A stretch of DNA of 64,000 bases from Hyphomicrobiales bacterium (lineage in GTDB: Bacteria; Pseudomonadota; Alphaproteobacteria; Rhizobiales; Rhizobiaceae), in NCBI GenBank assembly GCA_900473185.1, contig UCKU01000001.1, forward strand, positions 1 through 64,000, read 5' to 3'. The notes beneath the pieces were generated by a model. The model was not told where the DNA came from and did no database searches. It worked only from the letters and a program-made list of their open reading frames with translations. A program made the position numbers and the translations under genes. Shown here one piece after another: positions 34,707 through 45,522 of this stretch (within the stretch, counting starts at the first letter, position 1; each line of letters starts with the position of its first letter).

Positions 34707-35333
34707 ATGGCGGCCACCATCCGTTATCACCAGGGCGATATTTCCGCGGCGGATGCCGCCCGTTACACCGGCGCGATCGCGATCGATACCGAAACGCTGG
34801 GCCTTGTGCCGCGCCGGGACCGCCTCTGCGTCGTCCAGCTTTCGCCGGGCGACGGCTCTGCCGATGTGATCCGCATTGCGGCCGGCCAGAAGGAAGCGCC
34901 GAACCTTACCGCTCTGCTCGCCGATCCGTCGCGCCAGAAGATATTCCATTACGGCCGCTTCGATATCGCCGTGCTCTTCCATACGTTCGGTGTCACTGCA
35001 ACGCCGGTCTTCTGTACGAAGATCGCCTCACGCCTCACGCGCACCTACACGGATCGCCACGGCCTGAAGGATAATCTGAAGGAGATGCTGGAAGTCGATA
35101 TCTCCAAAGCCCAGCAATCTTCCGACTGGGCTGCCGAAACACTCTCGCAGGCGCAGCTCGAATATGCCGCCTCCGATGTACTCTACCTGCATGCGTTGCG
35201 CGACAAGCTGAACGAGCGCCTGATTCGTGACGGCCGCCTGGAACATGCGACGGCCTGTTTCGAATTCCTGCCGACACGCGCCAAGCTTGATCTTCTCGGC
35301 TGGGAAGAGGCGGATATCTTCGCCCATAGCTGA
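34707..35333 (+). CDS. RNase D-like 3'-5' exonuclease
   Basis: 208 residues of the DEDDy exonuclease family. Exo I is IAIDTETLGL (Asp and Glu for metal binding), exo II is HYGRFDIAVLF, and exo III is YAASDVLYLHAL with the catalytic Tyr before the final Asp. HRDC domains of full RNase D (about 370 residues) are absent, so this is the short stand-alone form common in alphaproteobacteria. It probably trims structured RNA 3-prime ends. Start ATG 34707 has GAGAG upstream. Confidence 0.88.
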   Translation: MAATIRYHQGDISAADAARYTGAIAIDTETLGLVPRRDRLCVVQLSPGDGSADVIRIAAGQKEAPNLTALLADPSRQKIFHYGRFDIAVLFHTFGVTATPVFCTKIASRLTRTYTDRHGLKDNLKEMLEVDISKAQQSSDWAAETLSQAQLEYAASDVLYLHALRDKLNERLIRDGRLEHATACFEFLPTRAKLDLLGWEEADIFAHS

Positions 35334-35559
35334 CATCGGGCTCTTGTCGGATATGCCGGCACGGCCGTAGACCGGGTGTCTGCGGCCGTTAGCTATTCGT
35401 TAAGGCATTTTCAGTAACATTATCCTTAATTTTTATGCACTCGACGGCGCGAAATGCGCCGATGCGGACAGGAGGATCTGCCGGGATGCAAGGGGCCGGA
35501 TGAGCGCGGTCTCGTTGTACGACCTGCTTTCATAGCCACTTTGCGAAAGGAGCGTGCCT

Positions 35560-37083
35560 GTGTTGTCTCCCATTCGTTCAGCGTCCAATGCAAGCCTTTC
35601 TTCTCAGGGTCAGACGGCGGCAATCGTTGCCGGTGGCCTCGGCCGGTCGGTGGTCGCCCCCACCCCGGTGAATGCAGTTGAAGCAGCCGACCTCAATGCC
35701 GCGATTGCCGGCAAGCTCAATATTCTGCTCATTGCCGCGCGCCAGCGCATGATTGAAGCACTTCTCGACATCATCAACGCGACGGGACGCACCATCGCGC
35801 TCCAGCGCCGCGAGGGGGAGTCCGATCAGGCCTTTGCCACCCGTGTCGCCGATGCCATCCGCCGTATGCCCGACGCCGAGATCGATGCGGTCGAGCGCCA
35901 GCTTTCCGATGACGGACATAGCCTGCCGCTGAGAGTGATCGCCGCAGCCCTCAAGGACCCGACCGGGCCCGAGGCCACCCGTGTCATCGCCTATCTCGAG
36001 ATTGTCAGCTACAAGGACAGGGATCTCGCAGCCCGCGCCGTTGTCCGCTCTTATCGCCAGAACGATGCCGCTCCGCTGCCGCGCACCGAACCGCGGCCGG
36101 AAATCAAGCTTCAGGGAGAAAACCTGCCCGCTGCACGTCAGTCCGCAGCAAAACTGGCCGAAAATGCAGCGATGCCTGCTGCCGAAGAAATCGTTCCGGC
36201 TGAAGCAGCTGTTGTCGTGACGACCGATCCAACCGTTGAGGATCAGCAGACCGGCCGTCAGCCCGCGGCTGCGGTACATGAAGCTTCATCGCCGGCAGCC
36301 GCGCTGAGAGAGACAGAAGAAATCCAGACCGCACCGGTAGAGCAGGAGGTGGTCGAGCCGGAACAGGCCGGACCCGCTCTCGAGCAGCAGACAATCTCCG
36401 CCAAGGCTGATCCGGTTATCCCGCGCAACTGGACCGGTATCGCCAGCTCCATGACCGAACAGGTTTCGCAGATGATCGCAACGATCATCCGCGAGCAGGA
36501 GGCAACTGTCCTGTTGACGGATACGCCTGTCGAAGCCGCCGTCGAAATCGATGCTATGCTGGACGAGGCCGTCATCAGCGAGGCGACGGAGAGCCTGGTT
36601 CGCACAACCCCGGAGGATGTGGTCGAGCCCGCATCTGCCCAGGCCGCGCAGGCTTCTCGCCCATCTCAGGCAGAAATTGCTGCGGCTGCCCAGACGACGC
36701 GTCCCATCAGAGAAATCGCTACACAGCCGCAGCCGGTTCCCATCCCGGTCGTCGAGACGCCTTCCTATGTTCCGCTTGCGGCCCGCATGCCGGAAGGGCT
36801 TCCCTACGCGCAAACGCCTTACCAGTTCGCCCGCGATGAATATAAGGCGACAAAGGCCGATGAACCGCCTCGTCGCCACCACGAAAACGGCAGCTCGCAG
36901 GATCAGCAGCAACAGCAGGCGCAATCCGGTCCGGGCGGCGACGAGCAGCAGGCCGGCGGGGAGGAAGCCCCGCGGGAGGAGCGGCGCCAGCCGAAAATGT
37001 TTGATCCCGATCCGTCTACTGCTCCGGCAACGGTCGCCGACCCGGTCTATGCCCTCTATCAGCGCATGGTCGGCTGGGAATAA
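35560..37083 (+). CDS. Large Glu/Ala/Pro/Gln-rich protein of unknown function
   Basis: I choose GTG 35560, 7 nt after AAAGGAG (35546-35552), giving 507 residues; GTG 35554 is too close to the binding site and TTG 35563 is possible. Residues about 40-155 look ordered and helical (AIAGKLNILLIAARQRMIEAL, IDAVERQLSDDGHSLPLRV). The remaining 350 residues are low complexity and acidic with many Glu, Ala, Pro and Gln, including QDQQQQQAQSG near 450, then end in the ordered DPVYALYQRMVGWE. No signal peptide or membrane segment. It converges with rpsA across a terminator. I do not recognise a family; a structured N-terminus with a long disordered linker suggests a scaffold or envelope-associated protein. 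Confidence 0.7.
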   Translation: MLSPIRSASNASLSSQGQTAAIVAGGLGRSVVAPTPVNAVEAADLNAAIAGKLNILLIAARQRMIEALLDIINATGRTIALQRREGESDQAFATRVADAIRRMPDAEIDAVERQLSDDGHSLPLRVIAAALKDPTGPEATRVIAYLEIVSYKDRDLAARAVVRSYRQNDAAPLPRTEPRPEIKLQGENLPAARQSAAKLAENAAMPAAEEIVPAEAAVVVTTDPTVEDQQTGRQPAAAVHEASSPAAALRETEEIQTAPVEQEVVEPEQAGPALEQQTISAKADPVIPRNWTGIASSMTEQVSQMIATIIREQEATVLLTDTPVEAAVEIDAMLDEAVISEATESLVRTTPEDVVEPASAQAAQASRPSQAEIAAAAQTTRPIREIATQPQPVPIPVVETPSYVPLAARMPEGLPYAQTPYQFARDEYKATKADEPPRRHHENGSSQDQQQQQAQSGPGGDEQQAGGEEAPREERRQPKMFDPDPSTAPATVADPVYALYQRMVGWE

Positions 37084-37117
37084 CCCAACCGGGAATTCAG
37101 ACAATCTCCCAAAACGA

Positions 37118-37149
37118 AAGAACCCGCCGGAGCGATCCGGCGGGTTCTT
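37118..37149. terminator. Bidirectional terminator between unknown gene and rpsA
   Basis: A 13-bp perfect stem (AAGAACCCGCCGG at 37118-37130, CCGGCGGGTTCTT at 37137-37149) with a 6-nt loop and A/T-rich flanks. It lies between the two convergent stops at 37083 and 37173. Confidence 0.85.
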
Positions 37150-37172
37150 CATTTCAATGGATCAGCGAAGGA

Positions 37173-38876
37173 TTATTCGCCGCCGCGGTTCTTCAGAGCC
37201 GCGCCGAGGATGTCGCCGAGCGAAGCGCCCGAGTCGGACGAACCGAACTGAGCAACGGCTTCCTTCTCTTCCGCGATCTCCAGAGCCTTGATGGACAACA
37301 TGATCTTGCGGTCCTTCTTGGAGAAGTTTGTAACGCGGGCGTCAACCGTCTGGCCGACCGAGAAGCGTTCCGGACGCTGCTCGTCGCGGTCGCGGGCGAG
37401 GTCGGCGCGACGGATGAAGGAAGTGATGTCTTCGTGGTTGACGAGCTTCACTTCGATACCGCCGTCGTTGATCGCGATGACTTCGCAGGAAACGACTGCA
37501 TTCTTGCGCAGGTCGCCGGAAGCTGCTGCTTCGCCGACTGCATCCTTGCCGAGCTGCTTGATGCCGAGCGAGATGCGTTCCTTCTCGACGTCGACGTCGA
37601 GAACGACTGCCTTGACGACGTCACCCTTGTTGAACTCCTCGATGACCTGTTCGCCCGGACGGTTCCAGTCGAGGTCGGAGAGGTGAACCATGCCGTCGAC
37701 ATCGCCGTCGAGGCCGATGAACAGGCCGAATTCGGTCTTGTTCTTGACTTCGCCTTCGACTTCAGTGCCGGCCGGATGGCTGCGGGCGAATGCTGCCCAC
37801 GGGTTTTCCAGCGTCTGCTTGAGGCCGAGCGAAATACGGCGCTTGGACGGATCGACTTCGAGAACGACGACTTCGACTTCCTGGCTCGTGGACAGGATCT
37901 TGCCGGGGTGAACGTTCTTCTTGGTCCAGGACATTTCCGAGATGTGGATCAGGCCTTCGATGCCCGGCTCCAGTTCGACGAACGCACCGTAGTCGGTGAT
38001 GTTCGTAACGGTACCGGAAATCTTCTTGCCTTCCGGATACTTGGCCTGGATGCCATCCCACGGATCGGACTCGAGCTGCTTCATGCCGAGCGAGATACGG
38101 TGGGTTTCCTGGTTGATGCGGATGATCTGAACCTTGACCTGCTGGCCGATGTTCAGGATTTCCGACGGATGGTTCACACGGCGCCATGCCATGTCAGTGA
38201 CGTGCAGCAGGCCGTCGATGCCGCCGAGGTCAACGAACGCACCGTAATCGGTGATGTTCTTGACGACGCCGTCAACAACCTGGCCTTCTTCGAGGTTCTG
38301 AACGATTTCAGAACGCTGTTCGGCACGGGATTCTTCCAGAACCGTACGGCGCGAAACCACGATGTTACCGCGACGCTTGTCCATCTTGAGGATTTCGAAG
38401 GGCTGCGGGTTGTGCATGAGGGGCGTAACGTCGCGGATCGGACGGATGTCGACCTGAGAACGCGGCAGGAAGGCGATCGCACCGTCGAGGTCGACCGTGA
38501 AGCCACCCTTGACCTGGTTGAAGATAACGCCTTCGACACGCTCGCCAGCTTCGAACTTGGCTTCGAGCTTGATCCAGCTTTCTTCGCGGCGAGCCTTCTC
38601 GCGCGACAGAACAGCTTCGCCGAGCGCGTTTTCGATGCGCTCGACGTATACTTCGACTTCGTCGCCGACCTTCAGCGAACCGTCCTTGGCACGTGCGCCG
38701 AATTCCTTGAGCGCGATGCGGCCTTCGACCTTCAGGCCAACGTCAACAACGGCGACATCCTTTTCGATGCCCGTGACGATACCCTTGGTAACATAGCCTT
38801 CAGCCAGATCGTTCTTGGCAAAGGACTCTTCGAGAAGGGCCGCGAAATCCTCGCGAGAGGGAGTAGCTACTGACAT
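37173..38876 (-). CDS. rpsA: 30S ribosomal protein S1
   Basis: 567 residues from ATG 38876 behind GGAGA. Six S1 RNA-binding domains follow one another, seen in repeated ITDYGAFVDLG/ITDYGAFVELE, GLLHVTDMAW/GLIHISEMSW and RISLGMKQLE/RISLGLKQTL segments. It binds mRNA on the 30S subunit and aids initiation. Last gene of the aroA-paiB-like-cmk-rpsA cluster; a 177-nt gap after cmk implies its own promoter. The protein sequence is standard for Rhizobiaceae. Confidence 0.98.
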   Translation of the reverse strand: MSVATPSREDFAALLEESFAKNDLAEGYVTKGIVTGIEKDVAVVDVGLKVEGRIALKEFGARAKDGSLKVGDEVEVYVERIENALGEAVLSREKARREESWIKLEAKFEAGERVEGVIFNQVKGGFTVDLDGAIAFLPRSQVDIRPIRDVTPLMHNPQPFEILKMDKRRGNIVVSRRTVLEESRAEQRSEIVQNLEEGQVVDGVVKNITDYGAFVDLGGIDGLLHVTDMAWRRVNHPSEILNIGQQVKVQIIRINQETHRISLGMKQLESDPWDGIQAKYPEGKKISGTVTNITDYGAFVELEPGIEGLIHISEMSWTKKNVHPGKILSTSQEVEVVVLEVDPSKRRISLGLKQTLENPWAAFARSHPAGTEVEGEVKNKTEFGLFIGLDGDVDGMVHLSDLDWNRPGEQVIEEFNKGDVVKAVVLDVDVEKERISLGIKQLGKDAVGEAAASGDLRKNAVVSCEVIAINDGGIEVKLVNHEDITSFIRRADLARDRDEQRPERFSVGQTVDARVTNFSKKDRKIMLSIKALEIAEEKEAVAQFGSSDSGASLGDILGAALKNRGGE

Positions 38877-39053
38877 AAAATCTCCTGCGTGGCCTTCGAT
38901 AGCTTCAAGGCTCACGTATGCGCCGGTTGGTTCGAGTTGAATGGGCCTGAACCCAGTCCGCCTTCTTTCAGGAAGGCAATCCGGCGCGTGGACGGAATTT
39001 CAGGCTTGCTTTCGCATGAGCGTCCCGCGCACGAAGCGCGGAAAACCGCTTGA

Positions 39054-39698
39054 TTAGGCATTTCGGCTCAAGGCAGCGTCGATAAACGACTTAGCAGCTT
39101 GAAACGCGGCCTCTATACTCATTTCCGACGTGTCAAGCAAGTGCGCATCGACTGCCGGTTTCATCGGGCTGTCCGCCCTGTTCATGTCGCGATCGTCGCG
39201 TCGCTTGACGTCTTCGAAAATCGCCTCGAAATCTGCTTCGCCGCCCCTGCTGATGATCTCGTCGTAACGGCGTGTCGCGCGCACTTCTGGCGACGCCGTC
39301 ACATAGAGCTTCACAGGTGCTGCGGGGCAGACGACGGTGCCGATGTCGCGCCCGTCGAGAACTGTCCCCGGCAGCTTCTCGGAAAACCGCCGCTGCGCCT
39401 CGACCAGCGCCCGGCGAACCGCCGGCATCACGGCAATTTTCGAGGCGGCTTCGCCGATCTCATGTCTCGACAGTATATCGCGATCGAGACCCGCGAGTTC
39501 AACCTCGAGCGCCATCTTTTCAGCGACCGTCTCGTCATCGAGCGGCAGCCCGGCATCGATCAGCGCCTTGGCGGTCGCCCGGTAGGTGAGGCCGGTGTCG
39601 AGATGGTGAAAGCCGTACTGCTCCGCGATCCTGCGCGAAAGCGTGCCCTTGCCTGCCGCGGCGGGGCCGTCGATGGCGATGATGAAGCTGCCGGTCAT
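39054..39698 (-). CDS. cmk: Cytidylate kinase
   Basis: 214 residues from ATG 39698. P-loop GPAAAGKGT (residues 11-19), [10 protein letters not shown] and [13 protein letters not shown] (nucleotide-binding segments), and [13 protein letters not shown] near the C-terminus are all CMP-kinase signatures. It phosphorylates CMP and dCMP to the diphosphates. It starts 4 nt after the stop of the FMN-binding protein gene in the aroA operon. The aroA-cmk-rpsA order is widespread in alphaproteobacteria. Confidence 0.96.
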   Translation of the reverse strand: MTGSFIIAIDGPAAAGKGTLSRRIAEQYGFHHLDTGLTYRATAKALIDAGLPLDDETVAEKMALEVELAGLDRDILSRHEIGEAASKIAVMPAVRRALVEAQRRFSEKLPGTVLDGRDIGTVVCPAAPVKLYVTASPEVRATRRYDEIISRGGEADFEAIFEDVKRRDDRDMNRADSPMKPAVDAHLLDTSEMSIEAAFQAAKSFIDAALSRNA

Positions 39699-39702
39699 GA
39701 AG

Positions 39703-40344
39703 TCATTCCGTGCCGAGGCCGCCGTAACGGCGCGCCAGTTCCTGCATTTCGGCTTGCTCTGCCATCTCGTCGAGGCCCTTGGCAACACCCTCGCGGTCGG
39801 CGACCGGCCGGTTCTGGCTCACCTTCCACTTACCCTCGATCTCGGCGATTTCGATTTCGACACCAATGATGCCTTTGAGCTGCGCACGGATGAAGTCCTC
39901 TGGTGCATCGCCGACCGACCATGGTTTCTCACGCTGGCCCTCATGTTCGCCGGTAATTGCATTGATCTGCGCAAGCAGCCAGCCGGCATCCTCAATCACC
40001 CGTGCCGGCCCGCGCGCTTGCACGATCGCATAATTCCAGGTCGGCACCACTTTGCCGGTCTCGGCCTTGGTCTGGTACCAGGACGGCGTGACATAGGAAT
40101 CCGCGCCCTGGAAGACGGCAAGCACCGGCGCACCTGCGGCAATGTCCCGCCACTGCCCATTTGCCCGCGCCAGATGCAGCCGCAGCGTTCCCTTCTCTGA
40201 TGCGCCGGCGTCGAGATGGAAGGGCACGGAATTGGCGATCAGCCCGGAAGCCCCCGCCGTGATCAGCAGGCCAAGCGGATGCGCACGGATCAGCGCATGC
40301 TGCACATTGAGATCGTCTTCGCGGAAATGTGGTGGCTGGTACAT
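39703..40344 (-). CDS. PaiB-type FMN-binding protein (negative regulator family)
   Basis: 213 residues; the start at ATG 40344 is 1 nt after the aroA stop. [37 protein letters not shown] and [13 protein letters not shown] match PaiB/FMN-binding negative transcriptional regulator proteins with a split-barrel flavin-binding fold. In Bacillus PaiB affects sporulation and protease genes; in rhizobia the role is unknown. Its place inside the aroA-cmk operon is noteworthy and may reflect simple co-expression. Confidence 0.85.
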   Translation of the reverse strand: MYQPPHFREDDLNVQHALIRAHPLGLLITAGASGLIANSVPFHLDAGASEKGTLRLHLARANGQWRDIAAGAPVLAVFQGADSYVTPSWYQTKAETGKVVPTWNYAIVQARGPARVIEDAGWLLAQINAITGEHEGQREKPWSVGDAPEDFIRAQLKGIIGVEIEIAEIEGKWKVSQNRPVADREGVAKGLDEMAEQAEMQELARRYGGLGTE

Positions 40345-40345
40345 A

Positions 40346-41701
<1,356 letters not shown>

Positions 41702-41973
41702 TTAATCCCTTGCAAAGGCAATGTATTCGCGCCGCTCACAGCTCGGCGCCGGCATGTTTTTCCAGCGGGCCTTGCAGCAATCGCGGCTGGTTAGCACAAA
41801 CTTGCCGAACGGTCATCCGGAATGGCGGTGAAAAGCCTGAAGTGCCCCGTGAAGTTTAGCTTTGACATGAGAAGCCGTAGCGATTATGGGGACCGGCTTA
41901 TAAATTCCGAATAGAACGCCGGTTTGACGGCATTTGCCGAATCTCGCATTCGGCCATTCTCACGAGGCTTATA

Positions 41974-42354
41974 GTGGCGAAAGCGGAACTTGGTACCAAG
42001 CGCACTGATCCGGAAACCGGCAAGAAGTTCTACGATCTGAACCGGGATCCGATCGTCTCCCCTTATACCGGCAAATCCTATCCTTTGTCCTTCTTCCAAG
42101 AAACCTCGGCACTCGCCGAAGTTCAGGATGAGGACGAGGTTGCCGAAGTCGATACCGAAAACACCGAAGTCGAACTGGTTTCGCTCGAAGACGCCGATGA
42201 TAGTGCTTCCGGCGACGATATCCCTGATATCGGCGACGACGACGTCGAAGTCGAAGGCGATGACGACGATACCTTCCTCGAAGTTGATGAAGATGACGAG
42301 GATGACGACATGAGCGACATCATCGGCGTCACCGGTGACGACGACGAAGTCTGA
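41974..42354 (+). CDS. TIGR02300 family protein
   Basis: 126 residues starting at GTG 41974 with GAGG upstream. The N-terminal 45 residues are conserved (LGTKRTDPETGKKFYDLN, PIVSPYTGKSYPLSFF), and the rest is an extremely acidic Asp/Glu tail. This architecture defines TIGR02300, found in alphaproteobacteria beside aroA. Function unknown. It is divergent from aroA across a 275-nt region in which I see no clear operator. Confidence 0.88.
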   Translation: MAKAELGTKRTDPETGKKFYDLNRDPIVSPYTGKSYPLSFFQETSALAEVQDEDEVAEVDTENTEVELVSLEDADDSASGDDIPDIGDDDVEVEGDDDDTFLEVDEDDEDDDMSDIIGVTGDDDEV

Positions 42355-42365
42355 GCGAACGAATA

Positions 42366-42403
42366 CCGGCCCGGATGACAAAAATTTCCCGGGCCGGATT
42401 TTT
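42366..42403 (+). terminator. Rho-independent terminator after TIGR02300 gene
   Basis: CCGGCCCGG (42366-42374) and CCGGGCCGG (42389-42397) form a 9-bp stem, followed by ATTTTTT. It lies 12 nt after the stop codon. Confidence 0.85.
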
Positions 42404-42502
42404 TAGGCTTGCCATCTGCGAAAACCGCAAGTAATAAGCCGCCACTCCAGAGGGAACGCCTTCGGAGTATCCCAGGACCGGCGCAAGCCGGACCACCCTG
42501 AT

Positions 42503-42578
<76 letters not shown>

Positions 42579-42731
42579 AATCTTTCCAGATGCAGTTCAG
42601 TAAGCACTTCAGGTCAGCATAACTGACATTTGTCAAAAGCTGTCTGGTTACCACTTTTGCAGACGGCTGAAATCAGGTTCTTATATCGTGCGTCGAGGCC
42701 AGCCGATTCGGCGCTTCCCGGACCCGAACCC

Positions 42732-43454
42732 ATGACACGAGCAAGACGCCGCCGCATCATCAGAACCCGCAGGACCGCGACCGGACTGGCGCTGGTTGGC
42801 TCGATTTCCTTCCTTGCGGGCATGACGGATGCGACCGGGCTGCTTCTGACCGGCGACTTCGTATCCTTCATGACAGGCAATACGACACGGGCGGCATTGG
42901 CCCTGAGCAGCGGCGATGTCAGGCATGCCGCCGTGCTCGTGTCGGCCATCATCGTCTTCGTGCTCGGCAATGCCGCCGGCATTGTCGTTGCGCATCGCGC
43001 AGAGCGTCGCATCTTCGTCGTGCTCTGCTGCGTCAGCCTCATGCTGGCACTAGCCTCTATGATGACGCTGCAGGATCTGTTGATGGCGCGTTTCTATTTG
43101 ATCGTTCTCGCTATGGGCATGGTGAACGCGGCGGTCGAGCATATAGAAGGGCTGCCGATCGGCCTGACCTATGTCACCGGCGCGCTGTCGCGCTTCGGCC
43201 GCGGCATCGGCCGCTGGATCATAGGCGACCGGCGCCTCGACTGGACGATCCAGATCGTGCCATGGGGCGGCATGGTGCTCGGTGCCATCAGCGGGGCCCT
43301 CATGACGCGTCTTGTGGGCGCGCAGGCGTTGTGGCTGGTCTCCGTCTTCGCGATGGCGCTGGCGATTGTCGCCCTGTTTATTCCCCGCCCACTGCAGCGT
43401 CGGTTCAATCAAAAGATCGGGGCCTCCGGCCCGCATTCGGCGCGCGCCAGATAA
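42732..43454 (+). CDS. DUF1275 (YoaK-type) membrane protein
   Basis: 240 residues from ATG 42732; an earlier in-frame start at 42630 would add a non-conserved leader. About six hydrophobic helices; SFLAGMTDATGLLLTGDFVSFMTGNTT is the conserved DUF1275 N-terminal segment, and MGMVNAAVEH, LPIGLTYVTGALSRFGRGI the central one. An inner-membrane protein of unknown function. It lies alone downstream of tRNA-Ala. Confidence 0.85.
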   Translation: MTRARRRRIIRTRRTATGLALVGSISFLAGMTDATGLLLTGDFVSFMTGNTTRAALALSSGDVRHAAVLVSAIIVFVLGNAAGIVVAHRAERRIFVVLCCVSLMLALASMMTLQDLLMARFYLIVLAMGMVNAAVEHIEGLPIGLTYVTGALSRFGRGIGRWIIGDRRLDWTIQIVPWGGMVLGAISGALMTRLVGAQALWLVSVFAMALAIVALFIPRPLQRRFNQKIGASGPHSARAR

Positions 43455-43577
43455 CCGCCCGTCACCACCCAGCCGAGCCTGAACGCAGAGAACCTGGGGA
43501 CCGCGCTTCGCGAATGTTACGGCCTCGCTGGCCACTACTTCGCCGGCCGCACCCCGGCGCTCTTTCCGAACTGAGGC

Positions 43578-44048
43578 CTATTTCTTGGAGATGGTGACGA
43601 ATTTCGTACCCCGCACGCGGGTGGTGACGACGCAAGGGTCGCCGCCGGTGCGATCGCAGAAGCGCGGGTTCATTTTCATGGCGAGCACCATATTGCCGAA
43701 ACGCTGGACGAAGTCGTAGCCGTAGATCTGCGCGGTCGCGATCATGAAGTAGCCGCCTTCGGCCACCTGCAGGTAAAAATTATAGGTGCAGCCGTCTTCG
43801 TTGCACTGCGGACCCTTCTGGCCGTCGCAGGTGAGTTCGCCCTCGTTGACGACCACGTCCATGAGGCCGTCATTGTTGATATCCTGGCGGATGAGGAAAC
43901 CGTCACCGAAGGATGATTCCGTGCATTGTGCCTGGAAATGCTTCTTCTCGTAGATTTCTGGGTCGGAGATCAGCGATTGCTGTGCGAAAGCCGCCACCGG
44001 CATGACCAGCAGCAGAACGATGTTCAGGAGTACGGGCAGCAGCTTCAC
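43578..44048 (-). CDS. Exported protein with EF-hand-like loop
   Basis: 156 residues from GTG 44048 behind GAGGAAA; an ATG 39 nt upstream lacks a good binding site. The signal peptide is clear (LLPVLLNIVLLLVMPVAAFAQ). DINNDGLMDVVVNEGE contains a DxNxDG calcium-loop pattern. Six cysteines in the mature part (QCTESSF, TCDGQKGPQCNEDGCTYN, RFCDRTGGDPC) suggest disulphides in the periplasm. I do not recognise a family with certainty. It is divergent from the UPF0126 gene. Confidence 0.65.
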   Translation of the reverse strand: MKLLPVLLNIVLLLVMPVAAFAQQSLISDPEIYEKKHFQAQCTESSFGDGFLIRQDINNDGLMDVVVNEGELTCDGQKGPQCNEDGCTYNFYLQVAEGGYFMIATAQIYGYDFVQRFGNMVLAMKMNPRFCDRTGGDPCVVTTRVRGTKFVTISKK

Positions 44049-44161
44049 GGCTTTCCTCTTATGGATAAAGGCTCTCTGGCCTTCCATTCTGTATGCGCCG
44101 CCTTGCGCCGCCCTTGCCGCAATGATTCAGTGTGCCTCGTTCCGCCGGTCTGGAGGCCTCG

Positions 44162-44797
44162 ATGTCATTGCTCGTCTATCTCGATTACGCCGGCATTGCC
44201 CTCTTTGCCGCAACCGGCGCGCTGGCCGCCTCGCGCAAGCAGCTCGACCTGATAGGCTTCCTGTTTTTCGCGATTGTGACGGGGACGGGTGGTGGTACCG
44301 TGCGCGATATCATTCTCGGCCGCGTGCCGGTCTTCTGGGTGTTGAACCCGTTCTATATCGTCATTTGCTGCATTGCAGGTGTCGTCGTCTTCTTTACCGC
44401 CCATCTCCTGGAATCGCGCTATCGTCTGCTGATCTGGCTCGATGCGGTCGGTCTTGCCGCCTATTGCGTGCTCGGCGCCGCCAAGGGGCTGGCCGCGACC
44501 GGCTCGCCGACGATTGCCATTGTCACCGGTGCGCTCACGGCAACCTTCGGCGGCATCCTGCGCGATCTCCTGGCAAACGAACCATCCGTGCTGCTGCGCC
44601 CGGAAATCTATGTGACGGCGGCACTGGTAGGATCTGGCGTCTTTACCGGCGTCAATGCGCTTGGCGCCGAGCTCTATATCGCGTCGGCCTGCGGGGTCGC
44701 CGCAGCCTTCGCAGTACGCGGTGGCGCCCTGTGGTTCGGCTGGACATTCCCGACCTACAAGCACATGCCCGGCCGGCATCCTGACGATGTGATGTGA
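44162..44797 (+). CDS. UPF0126/TRIC-type membrane protein
   Basis: 211 residues from ATG 44162 behind GGAGG. Two internally similar halves with seven hydrophobic helices; GIALFAATGALAASRKQLD, TGTGGGTVRDIILGR and the second-half counterpart ATFGGILRDLLANE are the conserved glycine-rich repeats of this family, now related to trimeric intracellular cation channels. Probably an inner-membrane cation channel. It converges with irr, stops 3 nt apart. Confidence 0.85.
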   Translation: MSLLVYLDYAGIALFAATGALAASRKQLDLIGFLFFAIVTGTGGGTVRDIILGRVPVFWVLNPFYIVICCIAGVVVFFTAHLLESRYRLLIWLDAVGLAAYCVLGAAKGLAATGSPTIAIVTGALTATFGGILRDLLANEPSVLLRPEIYVTAALVGSGVFTGVNALGAELYIASACGVAAAFAVRGGALWFGWTFPTYKHMPGRHPDDVM

Positions 44798-44800
44798 AAA

Positions 44801-45220
44801 TCAGCTCTGCTTCTGCCGCAGGCGGATCACCACGTCGACATGGGCGATTTCCATGCCCTCGGGCGGCGACGGCAGATTGGCGATGGTCAGATTACTGATC
44901 GGAATATCGAGCACCTCGTTTTCGCCTTCGACGAAAAAGTGATGGTGATCGGAGACATTGGTGTCGAAATAGGTCTTGGCGCTCTCGACCGCGAGAACGC
45001 GGATCAGGCCGGCTTCTGTGAACTGATGCAGCGTATTGTAGACCGTCGCGAGCGAAACCGGCACGCCAGCGGCAACCGCTTCCTCGTGCAACTCCTCGAC
45101 GGTCAAATGCCGGTCGCCCTTGGCAAACAGGAGGTCGCCAAGCGCGACGCGCTGGCGGGTGGGACGCAGGCCTGCGCTACGCAGCCTGACCTCTATGGCG
45201 ATCGGGGCTTCACCCGTCAT
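44801..45220 (-). CDS. irr: Iron response regulator Irr (Fur family)
   Basis: 139 residues from ATG 45220 with GGAG upstream. The winged helix (LRPTRQRVALGDLLF, SLATVYNTLHQFTEAGLIRV) and the metal/haem-interacting SDHHHFFVEGENEVLDIP segment match rhizobial Irr. The N-terminal haem regulatory motif of Bradyrhizobium Irr is absent, as usual in Rhizobium. Irr represses haem synthesis and iron-storage genes under low iron. Divergent from fabA; this neighbourhood is conserved in Rhizobiaceae. Confidence 0.92.
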   Translation of the reverse strand: MTGEAPIAIEVRLRSAGLRPTRQRVALGDLLFAKGDRHLTVEELHEEAVAAGVPVSLATVYNTLHQFTEAGLIRVLAVESAKTYFDTNVSDHHHFFVEGENEVLDIPISNLTIANLPSPPEGMEIAHVDVVIRLRQKQS

Positions 45221-45522
45221 TAACACCAACTCCGGTTATTCTGGCGAAAAGCAATCATGTTTGTTCAAAGCGATATAACTTTTGCGCAAAAGCCTTTCAA
45301 TAGTTCAATGGGGACAAGAGCCTTCGAAAGGCCGCAAAAACGGGCTTTTGACGCAATTAGGTCTGGTCGCGGCCTTGGCCTTCCTGTATGCGACCACCAA
45401 ATACTGGCTCAGGCCCGGTCCGGAACGAAGAAATGAAGCCGCCATGCTTGCGCTTCATTTTCTGGTGAACTTGGACTAAAGACACACATCCATCGCCAAG
45501 AACGCGGGGGGAACAGAGATTT
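45221..45522. other. irr-fabA intergenic region
   Basis: This 302-nt divergent region must carry the irr and fabA promoters. I find no convincing ICE or Irr box and no clear dyad. A 65-codon plus-strand frame (45282-45479) with one hydrophobic stretch exists but starts at TTG without a binding site; I do not annotate it as a gene. A GGGGGGAA binding site for fabA lies just before 45523. Confidence 0.5.

Noticed and set aside
37434..38873. 479-codon plus-strand frame opposite rpsA
   Set aside because: Antisense shadow of a well-identified ribosomal protein gene.
45282..45479. 65-codon plus-strand frame with one hydrophobic segment between irr and fabA
   Set aside because: TTG start, no Shine-Dalgarno, lies in the divergent promoter region, and its composition does not look coding.
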